A stretch of DNA of 64,000 nucleotides, taken from positions 124,001-188,000 of the forward strand of contig NZ_JAPNLM010000001.1 in NCBI RefSeq assembly GCF_026627255.1. The letters are read 5' to 3'. A program made the translations under genes and the position numbers. Below, piece after piece: positions 18,703-29,534 of this stretch. Below the pieces are notes generated by a model that ran no database searches, was not told the DNA's origin, and worked only from the letters and a program-made list of their open reading frames with translations. This DNA is from Streptomyces antarcticus (GTDB lineage: Bacteria > Actinomycetota > Actinomycetes > Streptomycetales > Streptomycetaceae). How positions within the stretch are numbered: the stretch's first letter is position 1; each line of letters opens with the position of its first letter.

Positions 18703-19253
18703 CAGGCTTCTTCCCCGGCGTCGCGCGCCGAGGCGACCTCCGCCCGGTCGTCGATCAGCCCGGGCGGCGGCGTGATGACGCAGCGCTGCTCCTCCAGGTC
18801 GATCTCGGCGACGATCTCCTCGACGAAGGGGATCATCACTTCGGTGCCGTCGGGCCGCTCGACGATGAAGAGGTCCTGCGAGGGCAGGTGGGAGATCTCG
18901 GTGATCCGGCCCACCTCGGTGCCGTCGGCGAGGACCACGTCGAGGTCCATCAGCTGGTGGTCGTAGTACTCGTCGGGCTCCTCCGGCAGCTCCGCCGGGT
19001 CCACCTCGGCGATCAGCAGGATGTTGCGCAGCGCCTCGGCGCCGGTACGGTCCTTGACGCCGGCGAAGCGCAGCAGCAGCCGGCCGCTGTGCACCCGGCC
19101 CGTCTCGATCGTCAGCGGTCCCGCCGACGCCGGGTCGGTCCGCAGGACGGCGCCCGGGCCGAGCCGCTGCTCGGGCTCGTCGGTGCGCACCTCGACGGTG
19201 ACCTCGCCCTTGATGCCGTGGGCGCGGCCGATCCGCGCGACTACCAGCTCCAC
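18702..19253 (-). CDS. rimM: Ribosome maturation factor RimM
   Basis: RimM assists assembly of the 30S head around S19. The 183-residue protein has the N-terminal RimM beta-barrel ([22 protein letters not shown]) and the PRC-barrel domain ([25 protein letters not shown], then [15 protein letters not shown]). GTG start with GGAGAG six bases upstream. Directly followed by trmD with an overlap. Confidence 0.95.
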   Translation of the reverse strand: MELVVARIGRAHGIKGEVTVEVRTDEPEQRLGPGAVLRTDPASAGPLTIETGRVHSGRLLLRFAGVKDRTGAEALRNILLIAEVDPAELPEEPDEYYDHQLMDLDVVLADGTEVGRITEISHLPSQDLFIVERPDGTEVMIPFVEEIVAEIDLEEQRCVITPPPGLIDDRAEVASARDAGEEA

Positions 19254-19276
19254 TGTGCTCTCCTGTTCAGACGACG

Positions 19277-19314
19277 ACGGGCCGGGGCGGGCACGTATGC
19301 CCTCCCCGGCCCGT
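19277..19314 (-). terminator. Hairpin between khpA and rimM
   Basis: 16-base arms (19277-19292 and 19299-19314) pair with a single mismatch around a 6-base loop. A likely attenuator inside the rpsP-khpA-rimM-trmD operon. Confidence 0.55.
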
Positions 19315-19346
19315 GCCGGTGATTCATTCTTGCGATGGACGCGGTC

Positions 19347-19586
19347 TCAGCGGACCTGGTCCACATCGACGAGGTCGACACGGATGCCTCGGCCGCCGAT
19401 GGCGCCCACGACGGTACGCAGTGCACGTGCGGTGCGGCCGTTGCGACCGATCACCTTCCCGAGGTCGTCCGGGTGGACCCGGACCTCGAGCACCTGTCCG
19501 CGACGCAGATCGCGCGAGGCGACCCGCACTTCGTCGGGATTGTCCACAATGCCCTTCACGAGGTGCTCAAGAGCCTCCTCGAGCAT
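19347..19586 (-). CDS. khpA: KH-domain RNA-binding protein KhpA
   Basis: A 79-residue single KH domain protein with the VIGRNGRTARALRTVV segment containing the GxxG loop (GRNG). KhpA, with KhpB, binds RNA and affects cell growth and envelope in Gram-positives. Located directly after rpsP with only two bases between stop and start, and before rimM, its usual place. Confidence 0.93.
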   Translation of the reverse strand: MLEEALEHLVKGIVDNPDEVRVASRDLRRGQVLEVRVHPDDLGKVIGRNGRTARALRTVVGAIGGRGIRVDLVDVDQVR

Positions 19587-19588
19587 GC

Positions 19589-20029
19589 TCAGGCCTCGGT
19601 CGACTCGGCGGTGGCCTCAGCCTCGTCCGCCTTCTTGTCGGCCTTCTTCGCCTTCTGCGTGATGGCGTCGCCCTTGCCCTCGCCGATGCCCTCGAGGGCC
19701 TTGGCGAACTCGTCGAAGGTGCGGCGCTTGCTCTCCTTGGTCTCCGGCTGCAGCAGCGGCGCGGGGGCCGGAAGGCCCTTGTGCGCCTGCCAGTCACCGG
19801 TCAGCTTCAGGATGGCGAGCACAGCCTCGGTGGGCTGGGCGCCGACGGACAGCCAGTACTGCGCACGCTCGGCGTTGACCTCGATGCGCGACGGGTTGTA
19901 CGTCGGGTGGTAGATACCGATCTCTTCGATCGCGCGACCGTCACGGCGGGTGCGGGCGTCGGCGACGACGATGCGGTAGTGCGGCTGGCGAATCTTGCCG
20001 AGGCGCTTGAGCTTGATCTTGACTGCCAC
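19589..20029 (-). CDS. rpsP: 30S ribosomal protein S16
   Basis: S16 is a 30S assembly protein. Start is the GTG at 20029 giving [27 protein letters not shown], with AGGAGA nine bases upstream; the frame stays open 13 codons above. The 146-residue product is longer than the usual 80-90 because of a charged C-terminal tail ([16 protein letters not shown]) typical of actinobacterial S16. First gene of the rpsP-khpA-rimM-trmD block. Confidence 0.96.
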   Translation of the reverse strand: MAVKIKLKRLGKIRQPHYRIVVADARTRRDGRAIEEIGIYHPTYNPSRIEVNAERAQYWLSVGAQPTEAVLAILKLTGDWQAHKGLPAPAPLLQPETKESKRRTFDEFAKALEGIGEGKGDAITQKAKKADKKADEAEATAESTEA

Positions 20030-20197
20030 TGGAGTGGTGTCTCCTGAACTTGACGTGGTTGGGCACATGAGATGCCACGTGGGGTTGCGGTACTCGGGTG
20101 CCCGATGGACGCGTCAGCCGGAGGAGAGAGGGGTCCTATGCGACTGTCGAGTACAGCTGTCCATTGTGCCATACGCCCGCGGGGGTGCCGCGCGCGG

Positions 20198-20794
20198 TCA
20201 GGAGGCGACCGCGATCGCGACCTCGGGGATGCGGAAGGGCTTCATGCAGCCCCCGCACACGATCGGCGCCTGGGCCAGTACGGAGGGGACGACCCGCACG
20301 TTGCGCCCGCAGTCGCAGACCGCCTTGACGCGTACCCCGCCGCCGGAGGAGCCGTGCCGGGCGGCGGGTCCGCGGAAGCTGCGCTTGGTGTCGGCGGCGG
20401 TCGCGGCCGTGTGGGCCTTCAGGGCCCGCTGGAGCCGCTCCATCGTGGGCCGGTAGCGCTTCTTGGCCTCGGGGTTGAGGGTGACCAGCGAGAAGCCGCT
20501 GCTGGCGTGCGGCTCGTCGGAGTGGTCCAGCCCCATCTCCTCGGCGATCGCGAGGAATCTGCGGTTGTGGTACCGACCGGCGCGCGAGGTGTCACGGACG
20601 CCGCGGGCGGCGGCGATGCCGTGGACTGCCTCGTGCAGCAGTCGCTCGAAGGAGAGTGCGGCGCCACAGGCGGACGACGACTCTCCGATCAGGGACTCGG
20701 GCGCGGCAAGGTCAGGCAGCTCGGAGTGGTACCGCTGGATATCGGCCCACGCCTGCGCCAGCTCTGCGGCGAGAACAGGTGGTGTCGTGCTCAC
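20198..20794 (-). CDS. SprT-like zinc-metallopeptidase-like protein, conserved in Streptomyces
   Basis: A 198-residue protein starting (GTG) STTPPVLAAELAQAWADIQ. It has FERLLHEAVHGIAAARG, an HExxH motif, then a YHNRRFLAIAEEMGL segment like SprT-family proteins. The C-terminus has VKAVCDCGRNVRVVPS and PIVCGGC, a four-cysteine zinc site. It may be an intracellular metalloprotease or DNA-associated protein; the activity is unproven. There is no Shine-Dalgarno sequence before the GTG, which suggests a leaderless transcript. The frame continues upstream to 20857, but that part looks non-coding and AT-rich. Confidence 0.8.
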   Translation of the reverse strand: MSTTPPVLAAELAQAWADIQRYHSELPDLAAPESLIGESSSACGAALSFERLLHEAVHGIAAARGVRDTSRAGRYHNRRFLAIAEEMGLDHSDEPHASSGFSLVTLNPEAKKRYRPTMERLQRALKAHTAATAADTKRSFRGPAARHGSSGGGVRVKAVCDCGRNVRVVPSVLAQAPIVCGGCMKPFRIPEVAIAVAS

Positions 20795-20940
20795 GTCGTA
20801 ACAACGAGCCGGGGTGCCCCGGTGTTCCGATTCCGGGCCATTCCAAATTTTTTGCACGTACCAGTCAGTTCAGTCCCATGCGTCAAGACGAGGACGGGTG
20901 CGCAGATCCCCGGAGGAGTCGGTACGTAACGACGACTACG

Positions 20941-20972
20941 CCCCGGCGCGCGGCCTGAGCCGCGCGCCGGGG
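20941..20972 (-). terminator. Terminator downstream of proS
   Basis: Perfect 13-bp GC arms around a 6-base loop (CCTGAG). It lies 36 bases after the proS stop on the minus strand and precedes the SprT-like gene. Confidence 0.75.
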
Positions 20973-21007
20973 CGCAGGGTCCGATCAGCGATCCGATCAG
21001 GGTCCGA

Positions 21008-22420
21008 TCAGTACGAACGCGCGACGATGGCGAGGGTACCGGGGGCGTCGTCCGTCTCCGGGACCGACCCGTCGGCGGCGATCAGGCAGCGGACGGAAAC
21101 GGCCTGCTCGGCCAGCTTCGCCTCGCCCTCGGGACCGAGGTCCGCCCACGGGATCCGCGCCCAGCCGCCGGCGATGGCGGCCTCAGCGGCCTCCCCGATG
21201 GTCGCCACGTCCGACGTACGGGACTCGCGGCGCTCGCGGGACTCGCGCAGCAGCTGCGCCTGGTCCTCCTCCAGCACCTCGGGCAGCAGGCCGGCGAGCG
21301 CGTCGATCCGCACCGGGGTCTTCCCGCCGGGGATCCGGCGGGCCAGCATCGCGGTGCCGGCCTCCAGGTCGCGGGGGCCGATCTCGACGCGGACCGGTAC
21401 GCCCTTGAGCTCCCAGTCCACGGCGCGGCGGCCGAAGGGGGTGTCGACGCGGTCGTCGACGTGCACCCGAAGGCCCGCGGCCTTCAGCTGGGCGCCCAGC
21501 TCGCGGACCTTCGTCACGGCCTCGTCGCCCTTGATCGCCATGACGACGACCTGGACGTGCGCGAGGCGCGGCGGGACCCGCAGGCCGTTGTCGTCGCCGT
21601 GCGACATGATCAGGCCGCCGACCATGCGGGTCGATACGCCCCACGAGGTCTGCCAGACGAGCTCCTGCTTGCCTTCCTTCGACAGGTACTGCGTATTGAA
21701 GGCCTTGGCGAAGTTGGTGCCGAGCTCGTGGCTCGTGCCCAGCTGGAGGGCCTTGCCGTCGCCCATCATGCCCTCGAGGGTGAGGGTGTTGATGGCGCCG
21801 GCGAAGCGCTCCTTGGCGGTCTTGCGGCCGAGCACGACGTCGATGCCGAGCACGTTCGTCATGAAGTCGCCGTAGACGTCGCGGTGGATCCGGGCCGCGT
21901 ACTCGCGGGCCTCCTCGTACGTGACGTGGGCGGTGTGGCCCTCCTGCCAGAGGAACTCGCTCGTACGGAGGAACACGCGCGGGCGCATCTCCCAGCGGAC
22001 CACGTTGGCCCACTGGTTGATCAGCAGGGGCAGGTCGCGGTAGCTCTGGACCCACTTGGAGAAGTAGTCGTTGATGATCGTCTCGGAGGTGGGCCGGACC
22101 ACGACCGGCTCTTCCAGCTCCTTGCCGCCGCCGTGCGTGACGACCGCCAGCTCGGGGGCGAAGCCCTCGACGTGCTCGGCTTCCCTCGTCAGGTACGACT
22201 GCGGAATGAACAGCGGGAAGTACGCGTTCTGGGCGCCCGCGTCCTTGATGCGCGCGTCCATCTCCTGCTGCATCCGCTCCCACAGGCCGTAGCCGTACGG
22301 CCGGATGACCATGGTGCCGCGGACCGGACCGTTGTCGGCCAGCTCGGCCTTGTTGATCAGATCCTGGTACCAGCGGGGGAAATCCTCCGCCTGCGGGGTG
22401 AGAACGGGTGCCTTTGCCAT
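21008..22420 (-). CDS. proS: Prolyl-tRNA synthetase, archaeal/eukaryotic type
   Basis: Charges tRNA-Pro with proline. The 470-residue protein starts MAKAPVLTPQAEDFPRWYQDL and shows class II motif 2 (VVRWEMRPRVFLRTSEFLWQEGHTAH) and motif 3 region (GLIMSHGDDNGLRVPPRLA). There is no inserted editing domain of the kind seen in E. coli ProRS, so it belongs to the shorter archaeal-like type common in actinobacteria. Start at the ATG at 22420; a longer open frame upstream has no conserved residues. Divergent from the methyltransferase gene. Confidence 0.94.
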   Translation of the reverse strand: MAKAPVLTPQAEDFPRWYQDLINKAELADNGPVRGTMVIRPYGYGLWERMQQEMDARIKDAGAQNAYFPLFIPQSYLTREAEHVEGFAPELAVVTHGGGKELEEPVVVRPTSETIINDYFSKWVQSYRDLPLLINQWANVVRWEMRPRVFLRTSEFLWQEGHTAHVTYEEAREYAARIHRDVYGDFMTNVLGIDVVLGRKTAKERFAGAINTLTLEGMMGDGKALQLGTSHELGTNFAKAFNTQYLSKEGKQELVWQTSWGVSTRMVGGLIMSHGDDNGLRVPPRLAHVQVVVMAIKGDEAVTKVRELGAQLKAAGLRVHVDDRVDTPFGRRAVDWELKGVPVRVEIGPRDLEAGTAMLARRIPGGKTPVRIDALAGLLPEVLEEDQAQLLRESRERRESRTSDVATIGEAAEAAIAGGWARIPWADLGPEGEAKLAEQAVSVRCLIAADGSVPETDDAPGTLAIVARSY

Positions 22421-22551
22421 GGCGCGAATGGTACGGCGCCGGGCGCACCGAGCGTGAATCGGGTGGCTCCCTCCTCTGGACGCGAGGGCAAATCGGGAGT
22501 TCTCTGTCAACGGGGGCAAGGGGGCGACATGGAATCAGGAGCGCTCTTTCG

Positions 22552-23271
22552 ATGACACCGACGCCGACGGCGACGCTTGTCGCCCGGGATTGGGCGGAGA
22601 TCCAGGAACGGATGCTGGTACCGCTGTACGAGGCGGTCTACGACCGGCTGGAGGTCGGGCCGGGCGACCGGCTGCTGGACCTCGACTGCGGGGCGGGACT
22701 GCCCCTGCTGCTGGCGGCCGGGCGGGGAGCCGCGGCCACGGGCGTGGAGGCGGATCCGGCCCGGCGGGCCCTGGCCCGCGAACGGCTGCTGGAGGTGCTG
22801 GAGGACCCGCCGGCCCCGGCCCGCCCGTACGACGCCCTGCTGGCGTTCTCACCGGACCCGGCGGCCCTGGCCGCGGCCCTGCCGGCCGTCCGGCGGGGCG
22901 GGGCGGTGGTGCTGGCCGACTGGGGCCCGGCGGAACGATGCACGGTGCCGTCGGTCCTGGGCGGCGGTCCGGCCCCCCGCGACCTGGACGCGCTGGTGGA
23001 GCGGGCCGGGCTGCGGCCGGACGGGTCGGGGCGGGTGTTCTGCCCCTTCGGGTACGCGGACGTGGACAGCGCGGTGCGCGGGCTGCTGTCCACGGGGCTG
23101 TACCCCGTCGCGGACGACGGGGAGGCCGGGGAGAGCGCCGCGTTTTGCGGGACGGCGGACTCCTCGCTGGCGGAGAAGGAGCTGACGGAGGCCCTTCACC
23201 CGTACGAGCGGAACGACGGCGCCGTGTGGCTGCCGAACATCTTCCGGTACGTGATCGCCCGGGTGGCGTGA
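22552..23271 (+). CDS. Class I SAM-dependent methyltransferase
   Basis: A 239-residue protein. The SAM-binding motif I is clear (DRLLDLDCGAGLPLLLAAGRG), followed by an acidic end of strand 2 (GVEADPARRALARERL). The second half has no substrate signature. Start at the ATG at 22552 with AGGAG ten bases before. Substrate unknown. The gene is divergent from proS and convergent with ffh across a strong hairpin. Confidence 0.85.
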   Translation: MTPTPTATLVARDWAEIQERMLVPLYEAVYDRLEVGPGDRLLDLDCGAGLPLLLAAGRGAAATGVEADPARRALARERLLEVLEDPPAPARPYDALLAFSPDPAALAAALPAVRRGGAVVLADWGPAERCTVPSVLGGGPAPRDLDALVERAGLRPDGSGRVFCPFGYADVDSAVRGLLSTGLYPVADDGEAGESAAFCGTADSSLAEKELTEALHPYERNDGAVWLPNIFRYVIARVA

Positions 23272-23300
23272 CCGGCCGGGCGGCGTGACGGCCGTCCGAA

Positions 23301-23343
23301 CAGGAGGGCCCCGCCCGGAAACCTCCCGGGCGGGGCCCTCCTG
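23301..23343. terminator. Bidirectional terminator between methyltransferase gene and ffh
   Basis: 18-bp perfect arms (23301-23318 and 23326-23343) with a 7-base loop. It lies between the two convergent genes, so it can stop transcription from both sides. Confidence 0.88.
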
Positions 23344-23373
23344 CGGGCGGTCGGGCCGACCGCGGCGCGTCCG

Positions 23374-24945
23374 CTACTTCATGAACTTCTTGAACTCGTC
23401 GGGAAGGTCGAAGTCCCCGCCGTCCTGGCCGCCCTCGGGGAGGCCGAAGGGGTTGCCGGCGGCCGCGGGCTCGATCGCCTGCGGTCCCTGCTCGCGGCGG
23501 GCCGCGGCGGCGGCCTCCTCTTCCCTGCGCTTCATCGGGTTGCCGCTCTTGCGCTTGCCCTTGGCCTGCTTGATCTGCTTCTTCTGCCGGCCGGGGCCGC
23601 CGCCCATCCCGGGGATGCCCGGCATCCCCGGCATGCCGCCGCCCTGCGCCATGCGGGACATCATCTTGCGGGCGTCGAAGAAGCGCTCGACGAGCGACTT
23701 GACGGCGCTGACCTCGGTGCCGGAGCCCTTGGCGATACGGGCGCGGCGCGAGCCGTTGATGATCGTCGGGTCCTGGCGCTCGGCCGGGGTCATCGACTTG
23801 ATGATCGCGGCGGTGCGGTCGACGTCGCGCTCGTCGATGTTGTTGATCTGGTCCTTGATCTGGCCCATGCCCGGGAGCATGCCGAGCAGCTTGGAGATGG
23901 AGCCCATCTTGCGGACCTGCTCCATCTGGGCCAGGAAGTCGTCGAGCGTGAACTCCTTGGGGCCCTTGGCGAGCTTGGCCGCCATCTTCTCGGCCTCGGC
24001 CTGCGAGAAGGTCTTCTCGGCCTGCTCGATGAGGGTGAGCATGTCACCCATGTCGAGGATCCGGCCCGCCATGCGGTCCGGGTGGAAGGCATCGAACTCG
24101 TCGAGCTTCTCGCCGTTCGAGGCGAACATGATCTGCTTGCCGGTGACGTGCGCGATGGAGAGCGCGGCGCCGCCTCGGGCGTCGCCGTCGAGCTTGGAGA
24201 GCACGACGCCGTCGAAGCCGACGCCGTCGCGGAAGGCCTCCGCGGTGTTGACCGCGTCCTGGCCGATCATCGCGTCGACGACGAAGAGGATCTCGTCGGG
24301 GCTGACCGCGTCACGGATGTCGGCGGCCTGGCGCATCAGCTCGGCGTCGATGCCGAGCCGGCCGGCGGTGTCGACGATGACGATGTCGAACTGCTTCGTG
24401 CGCGCGTACTCGATGGAGTCCTTGGCGACCGCGACCGGGTCTCCGACGCCGTTGCCCGGCTCGGGCGCGTAGACCGCGACGCCCGCGCGCCCGGCGACGA
24501 CGGAGAGCTGGTTGACGGCGTTGGGGCGCTGGAGGTCGCACGCCACGAGGAGCGGGGAGTGGCCCTGCCCCTTCAGCCACAGACCGAGCTTTCCGGCGAG
24601 GGTGGTCTTACCGGCGCCCTGGAGGCCGGCCAGCATGATCACGGTGGGGGCGGTCTTGGCGAACCGCAGCCGCCGGGTCTCGCCGCCGAGGATCGTCACG
24701 AGCTCGTCGTTGACGATCTTGAGGACCTGTTGGCCGGGGTTCAGGGCCTTGCTGACCTCTTCACCGCGCGCGCGTTCCTTGACGTTCGCGATGAAGGAGC
24801 GGACGACCGGAAGGGCGACGTCGGCCTCGAGGAGCGCGATACGGATTTCCCGGGCCGCGGCGTCGATGTCAGCCTCGGACAGCCGGCCTTTGCCGCGCAG
24901 GCCCTTGAAGGTATTCGCCAAGCGGTCGGAGAGCGTATCGAACAC
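23374..24945 (-). CDS. ffh: Signal recognition particle protein Ffh
   Basis: Ffh with 4.5S RNA binds signal sequences and delivers ribosomes to FtsY. The 523-residue protein has an N domain, the G1 loop GLQGAGKTT, G3 DTAGRLG and G4 TKLD-equivalent SKLDGDARGG. The C-terminal M domain is Met-rich with long Met/Gly/Pro runs (GGGMPGMPGIPGMGG) and a charged end. GTG start at 24945 with GAGGAA upstream; the frame is open further but unconserved. Its receptor ftsY is also in this window. Confidence 0.95.
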   Translation of the reverse strand: MFDTLSDRLANTFKGLRGKGRLSEADIDAAAREIRIALLEADVALPVVRSFIANVKERARGEEVSKALNPGQQVLKIVNDELVTILGGETRRLRFAKTAPTVIMLAGLQGAGKTTLAGKLGLWLKGQGHSPLLVACDLQRPNAVNQLSVVAGRAGVAVYAPEPGNGVGDPVAVAKDSIEYARTKQFDIVIVDTAGRLGIDAELMRQAADIRDAVSPDEILFVVDAMIGQDAVNTAEAFRDGVGFDGVVLSKLDGDARGGAALSIAHVTGKQIMFASNGEKLDEFDAFHPDRMAGRILDMGDMLTLIEQAEKTFSQAEAEKMAAKLAKGPKEFTLDDFLAQMEQVRKMGSISKLLGMLPGMGQIKDQINNIDERDVDRTAAIIKSMTPAERQDPTIINGSRRARIAKGSGTEVSAVKSLVERFFDARKMMSRMAQGGGMPGMPGIPGMGGGPGRQKKQIKQAKGKRKSGNPMKRREEEAAAAARREQGPQAIEPAAAGNPFGLPEGGQDGGDFDLPDEFKKFMK

Positions 24946-25098
24946 GGTGGTCGCGATTCCTCGGGTCGGGGGCGGTGTGGTCGTCCACCAGGGTATCGGG
25001 CCGCGCCGCCGGCCCGGCCCTTCGGTCCGCATTCCCCTCTGCGCCCCTCCCGTTCCCCCGGGCGGACCGCGGGGAAGGGAAGGGGCGGAGTGCGGCGA

Positions 25099-27528
25099 TC
25101 AGGCCAGGGCCGCCTGTACCGAACGGGCCAGGGCCGCCGCTCCCGCGGCCGGCAGGGGCTTGCCGTCCCCGTCGACCACGTACACGGTGTCCACCGCGTC
25201 GGCGCCCGGTGTCGAGACGTGGGCGCTGCGGACCCGGACGCCCGCCGACTCCAGGGCGCGGCCGATGCGGTGGAGCAGTCCCACCGCGTCCGGGGCCCGC
25301 ACCTCCAGGACCGTGGCCAGGGAGGAGACGTCCGGGACCACGGTGACCCGGGGCGGCGGAGGGACGACCCCGCGCCGCCGCGGGTAGGCCGCCTCGCGGT
25401 CGGCGAGCTTCGCGGGGACGTCCAGCGAGCCGTCCAGGGCCCGGACCAGATCGGTGCGCAGCCGGGCGGACTCGGGCAGCGAGCCGTACTCCGCCGCGAC
25501 CCGCCAGCGCAGTACGAGGACCTCCCCCAGTTGGCCGGGCAGTTCCAGGGAGCGCAGTTCGGCCGCCCGTACGGTGAGCCGGTGCAGGGCCAGCACCCCG
25601 GCCACCGCGGGGAGGACCCCCGGCTGGTCCGGGACGGCGACGACCAGCTCCACCCCGACCGCGTCGTCCTCCTCCCGGCGGGCGTGCAGGGCGAGCACGG
25701 GTTCCCCGGTGCGCAGGGCCTCGATCGCGAGGCGTTCCTGCTCCGTCGTGGGGATCTCCAGCTCCCGTACCGCCGGGGTGGCACCGCGCAGCACGGCGGC
25801 GACCCGGGCGACGAGGTCCGCGACCAGCGATCCCCGCCAGGTGCTCCACGCGGCGGGCCCGGTGGCGAGGGCGTCCGCCTCGGTGAGGGCGTGCAGTATC
25901 TCCAGCGTGGAGGTGGAGCCCACGGCCTCGGCGACCGCGCGTACGGTCGCCGGGTCGTCCAGGTCGCGCCGGGTCGCGGTGTCGATCAGCAGCAGGTGGT
26001 GGCGTACGAGCGTCCCCAGCACGGCGACGTCCGCGGCGCCGAAGCCGACGCGGGCGGCGACGTCGCGCGCGATGGTCTCGCCGGCCACCGAGTGGTCCCC
26101 GGGCCAGCCCTTGCCGATGTCGTGCAGCAGGGCGGCCGTCAGCAGCAGGTCGGGGCGGCCGACCCGGCGGGTGAGCGCCGAGGCGCGCACGGCCGTCTCG
26201 ATCAGATGGCGGTCGACCGTCCAGGTGTGGACGGGGTTGCGCTGCGGGCGGCACCGGACCCGTTCCCAGTCGGGCAGCAGCCGGGTGATCAGCCCTTCCG
26301 CCTCCATGGCCTCCCAGACGCCGACCATCGGCTCCCCCGCGCCCAGCAGCGTCAGCAGCTGTTCCCGGGCCTCGGCGGGCCACGGCACGGGCAGCGGTTT
26401 GGCCTGCGCCGCGAGCCGGCGTACGGAGTGCAGGGAGACGGGCAGGCCCGCCTGCGCGGCGGCCGCGGCGAACCGCAGCGGCAGCACCGGGTCCCGCTCG
26501 GGCCGGGCCGCCAGGGCCAGTACGGCCTCGCCGTCGGCCTCCACGACGCCCTCCGCGAGCGGCGCCCGCTCGGCGGCGGCCGGGCCGCGGGTGCCGAGCA
26601 GACCGCGCAGCCGGGGTTTGGCCGCGCGGGCCCGCAGCACCCGGCCGACCTCGCGCCAGGTCACGTCGCCGGCGTAGGAGACCACGCGCGCGGCCTCGTA
26701 CACCTCGCGCAGCAGCGCGTCCGCGTCGAGGAGTCCGAGCCGCCCCGCGACCTGGTCCTGTTCCTGGAGGGAGAGCCGGTCGGTGGCCCGGCCGGTCACC
26801 AGGTGCAGGGCGTCGCGCGCGTCCAGCAGGCGGCGCCGCGCTTCGCCGAGTCCCTCGCGCGGGGCGTCGGCCAGCCAGGACGCGGCCACCGCCCGCAGCG
26901 CGGTGACGTCCCGGAGGCCGCCGCGGGCCTCCTTGAGGTCGGGTTCGAGCAGGAAGCGGAGCTCCCCGGAGCGTTCGGCCCGCTCGCGGCACAGGGAGTG
27001 CAGCTGCGGGAGCCGCTTGGCGGCCTGGTTGCGCCAGTCGGCCAGGACCGAGGTCCGCAGGCCGGCCAGCAGCCCGGCGTCACCGGCGACGGGCCGCGCG
27101 TCGAGCAGTCCGAGGTGCGCCTTCAGGTCCTCGGCGGCGGTCTTGCGGGCCTCCCCCGGGGTCCGTACCGAGTGGTCGAGGGCGAGGCCGAGGTCCCACA
27201 CGGGGTACCAGATCCGGTCGGCGAGCGCGCTCAGCGCCCGCGGCTCGGCCTTGCCGTCGTGCAGCAGCACGAGGTCGAGGTCGCTGCGCGGGGAGAGCTC
27301 CCCGCGTCCGTAGCCGCCGACGGCCACCAGGGTGGCTCCCCGGACGCCCGTCTCCCGTACGGCGGTCTTGAACAGTGCGTTCAGCCAGTCGTCGGTCAGC
27401 CCGGCCAGGGCGGAACGCCGTGACGGCCCGGACCGCGACTCCTCCTGGAGGAGTCGCAGCCGGGCCGCGGCGTATCCGCCGGGTCCCGAGTCGGCCGTGT
27501 GGTCCGTTGTCTCTTCGACGCTCGTCAC
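25099..27528 (-). CDS. glnD: PII uridylyl/adenylyltransferase GlnD
   Basis: GlnD modifies the PII protein according to glutamine level; in Streptomyces it is reported to adenylylate GlnK. The 809-residue protein has an N-terminal nucleotidyltransferase domain (GGYGRGELSPRSDLDLVLLHD, with the two metal-binding Asp), a PII-uridylyltransferase middle domain, an HD domain (HDIGKG at about residue 480), and two C-terminal ACT domains (one near 620-690, the other near 740-800). Start GTG at 27528. It closes the amtB-glnK-glnD operon, 17 bases after glnK. Confidence 0.95.
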   Translation of the reverse strand: MTSVEETTDHTADSGPGGYAAARLRLLQEESRSGPSRRSALAGLTDDWLNALFKTAVRETGVRGATLVAVGGYGRGELSPRSDLDLVLLHDGKAEPRALSALADRIWYPVWDLGLALDHSVRTPGEARKTAAEDLKAHLGLLDARPVAGDAGLLAGLRTSVLADWRNQAAKRLPQLHSLCRERAERSGELRFLLEPDLKEARGGLRDVTALRAVAASWLADAPREGLGEARRRLLDARDALHLVTGRATDRLSLQEQDQVAGRLGLLDADALLREVYEAARVVSYAGDVTWREVGRVLRARAAKPRLRGLLGTRGPAAAERAPLAEGVVEADGEAVLALAARPERDPVLPLRFAAAAAQAGLPVSLHSVRRLAAQAKPLPVPWPAEAREQLLTLLGAGEPMVGVWEAMEAEGLITRLLPDWERVRCRPQRNPVHTWTVDRHLIETAVRASALTRRVGRPDLLLTAALLHDIGKGWPGDHSVAGETIARDVAARVGFGAADVAVLGTLVRHHLLLIDTATRRDLDDPATVRAVAEAVGSTSTLEILHALTEADALATGPAAWSTWRGSLVADLVARVAAVLRGATPAVRELEIPTTEQERLAIEALRTGEPVLALHARREEDDAVGVELVVAVPDQPGVLPAVAGVLALHRLTVRAAELRSLELPGQLGEVLVLRWRVAAEYGSLPESARLRTDLVRALDGSLDVPAKLADREAAYPRRRGVVPPPPRVTVVPDVSSLATVLEVRAPDAVGLLHRIGRALESAGVRVRSAHVSTPGADAVDTVYVVDGDGKPLPAAGAAALARSVQAALA

Positions 27529-27545
27529 CCGGGAGCTCCCGTCAC

Positions 27546-29221
<1,676 letters not shown>

Positions 29222-29534
29222 CGGCGTCTCCTCGTCGTCGGTACGTTCGCGTGCGGGCGATCGTGAAAACCTGAGCGGCGTTAAGGGCTCCGGCCTGGTG
29301 GGGGCTGGCCGGTTATTGCCCTGAGATTCACGCAGGCCGGTTTCCGGCGGCGCCGCTGGGTGTTTCACGCCGATGACGAAGGCGTCCAGAGTGTTACGAC
29401 GTGATGAACGCCGGTTCGGGCGGAGAAGCGAAACCGGCCGCGGCAGTACCCGGACGTCCTGGCTGGGGGATCCTGATCGGGCTTCACGGGGTGACCTGCC
29501 GCGGCCGGGGCCTTGGGGGCGGCCGCGCGGGCCG
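29222..29534. other. 313-bp intergenic region, amtB promoter and nsdA 3' end
   Basis: No gene. It holds the amtB leader, GAGGAG just before the amtB start, and the candidate GlnR site at 29340-29377. GTAAC-n6-GACGC further upstream (minus strand, about 29390-29402) could be a second, weaker half-site. No hairpin is evident at the end of nsdA. Confidence 0.6.
29340..29377 (-). promoter_or_regulatory. Candidate GlnR operator for amtB-glnK-glnD
   Basis: On the minus strand the order is GTCAT-n6-GAAAC-n6-CGGCG-n6-GAAAC. The published Streptomyces GlnR consensus is gTnAc-n6-GaAAc-n6-GtnAC-n6-GAAAc. Three of four boxes match well, with both GAAAC boxes perfect and correctly spaced; the third box is poor. 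It lies upstream of amtB, a known GlnR target in S. coelicolor. Confidence 0.65.

Noticed and set aside
24082..27423. A 1113-residue open frame on the plus strand
   Set aside because: It is antisense to ffh and glnD; composition is the Arg/Gly/Asp-rich pattern of a shadow frame in high-GC DNA.
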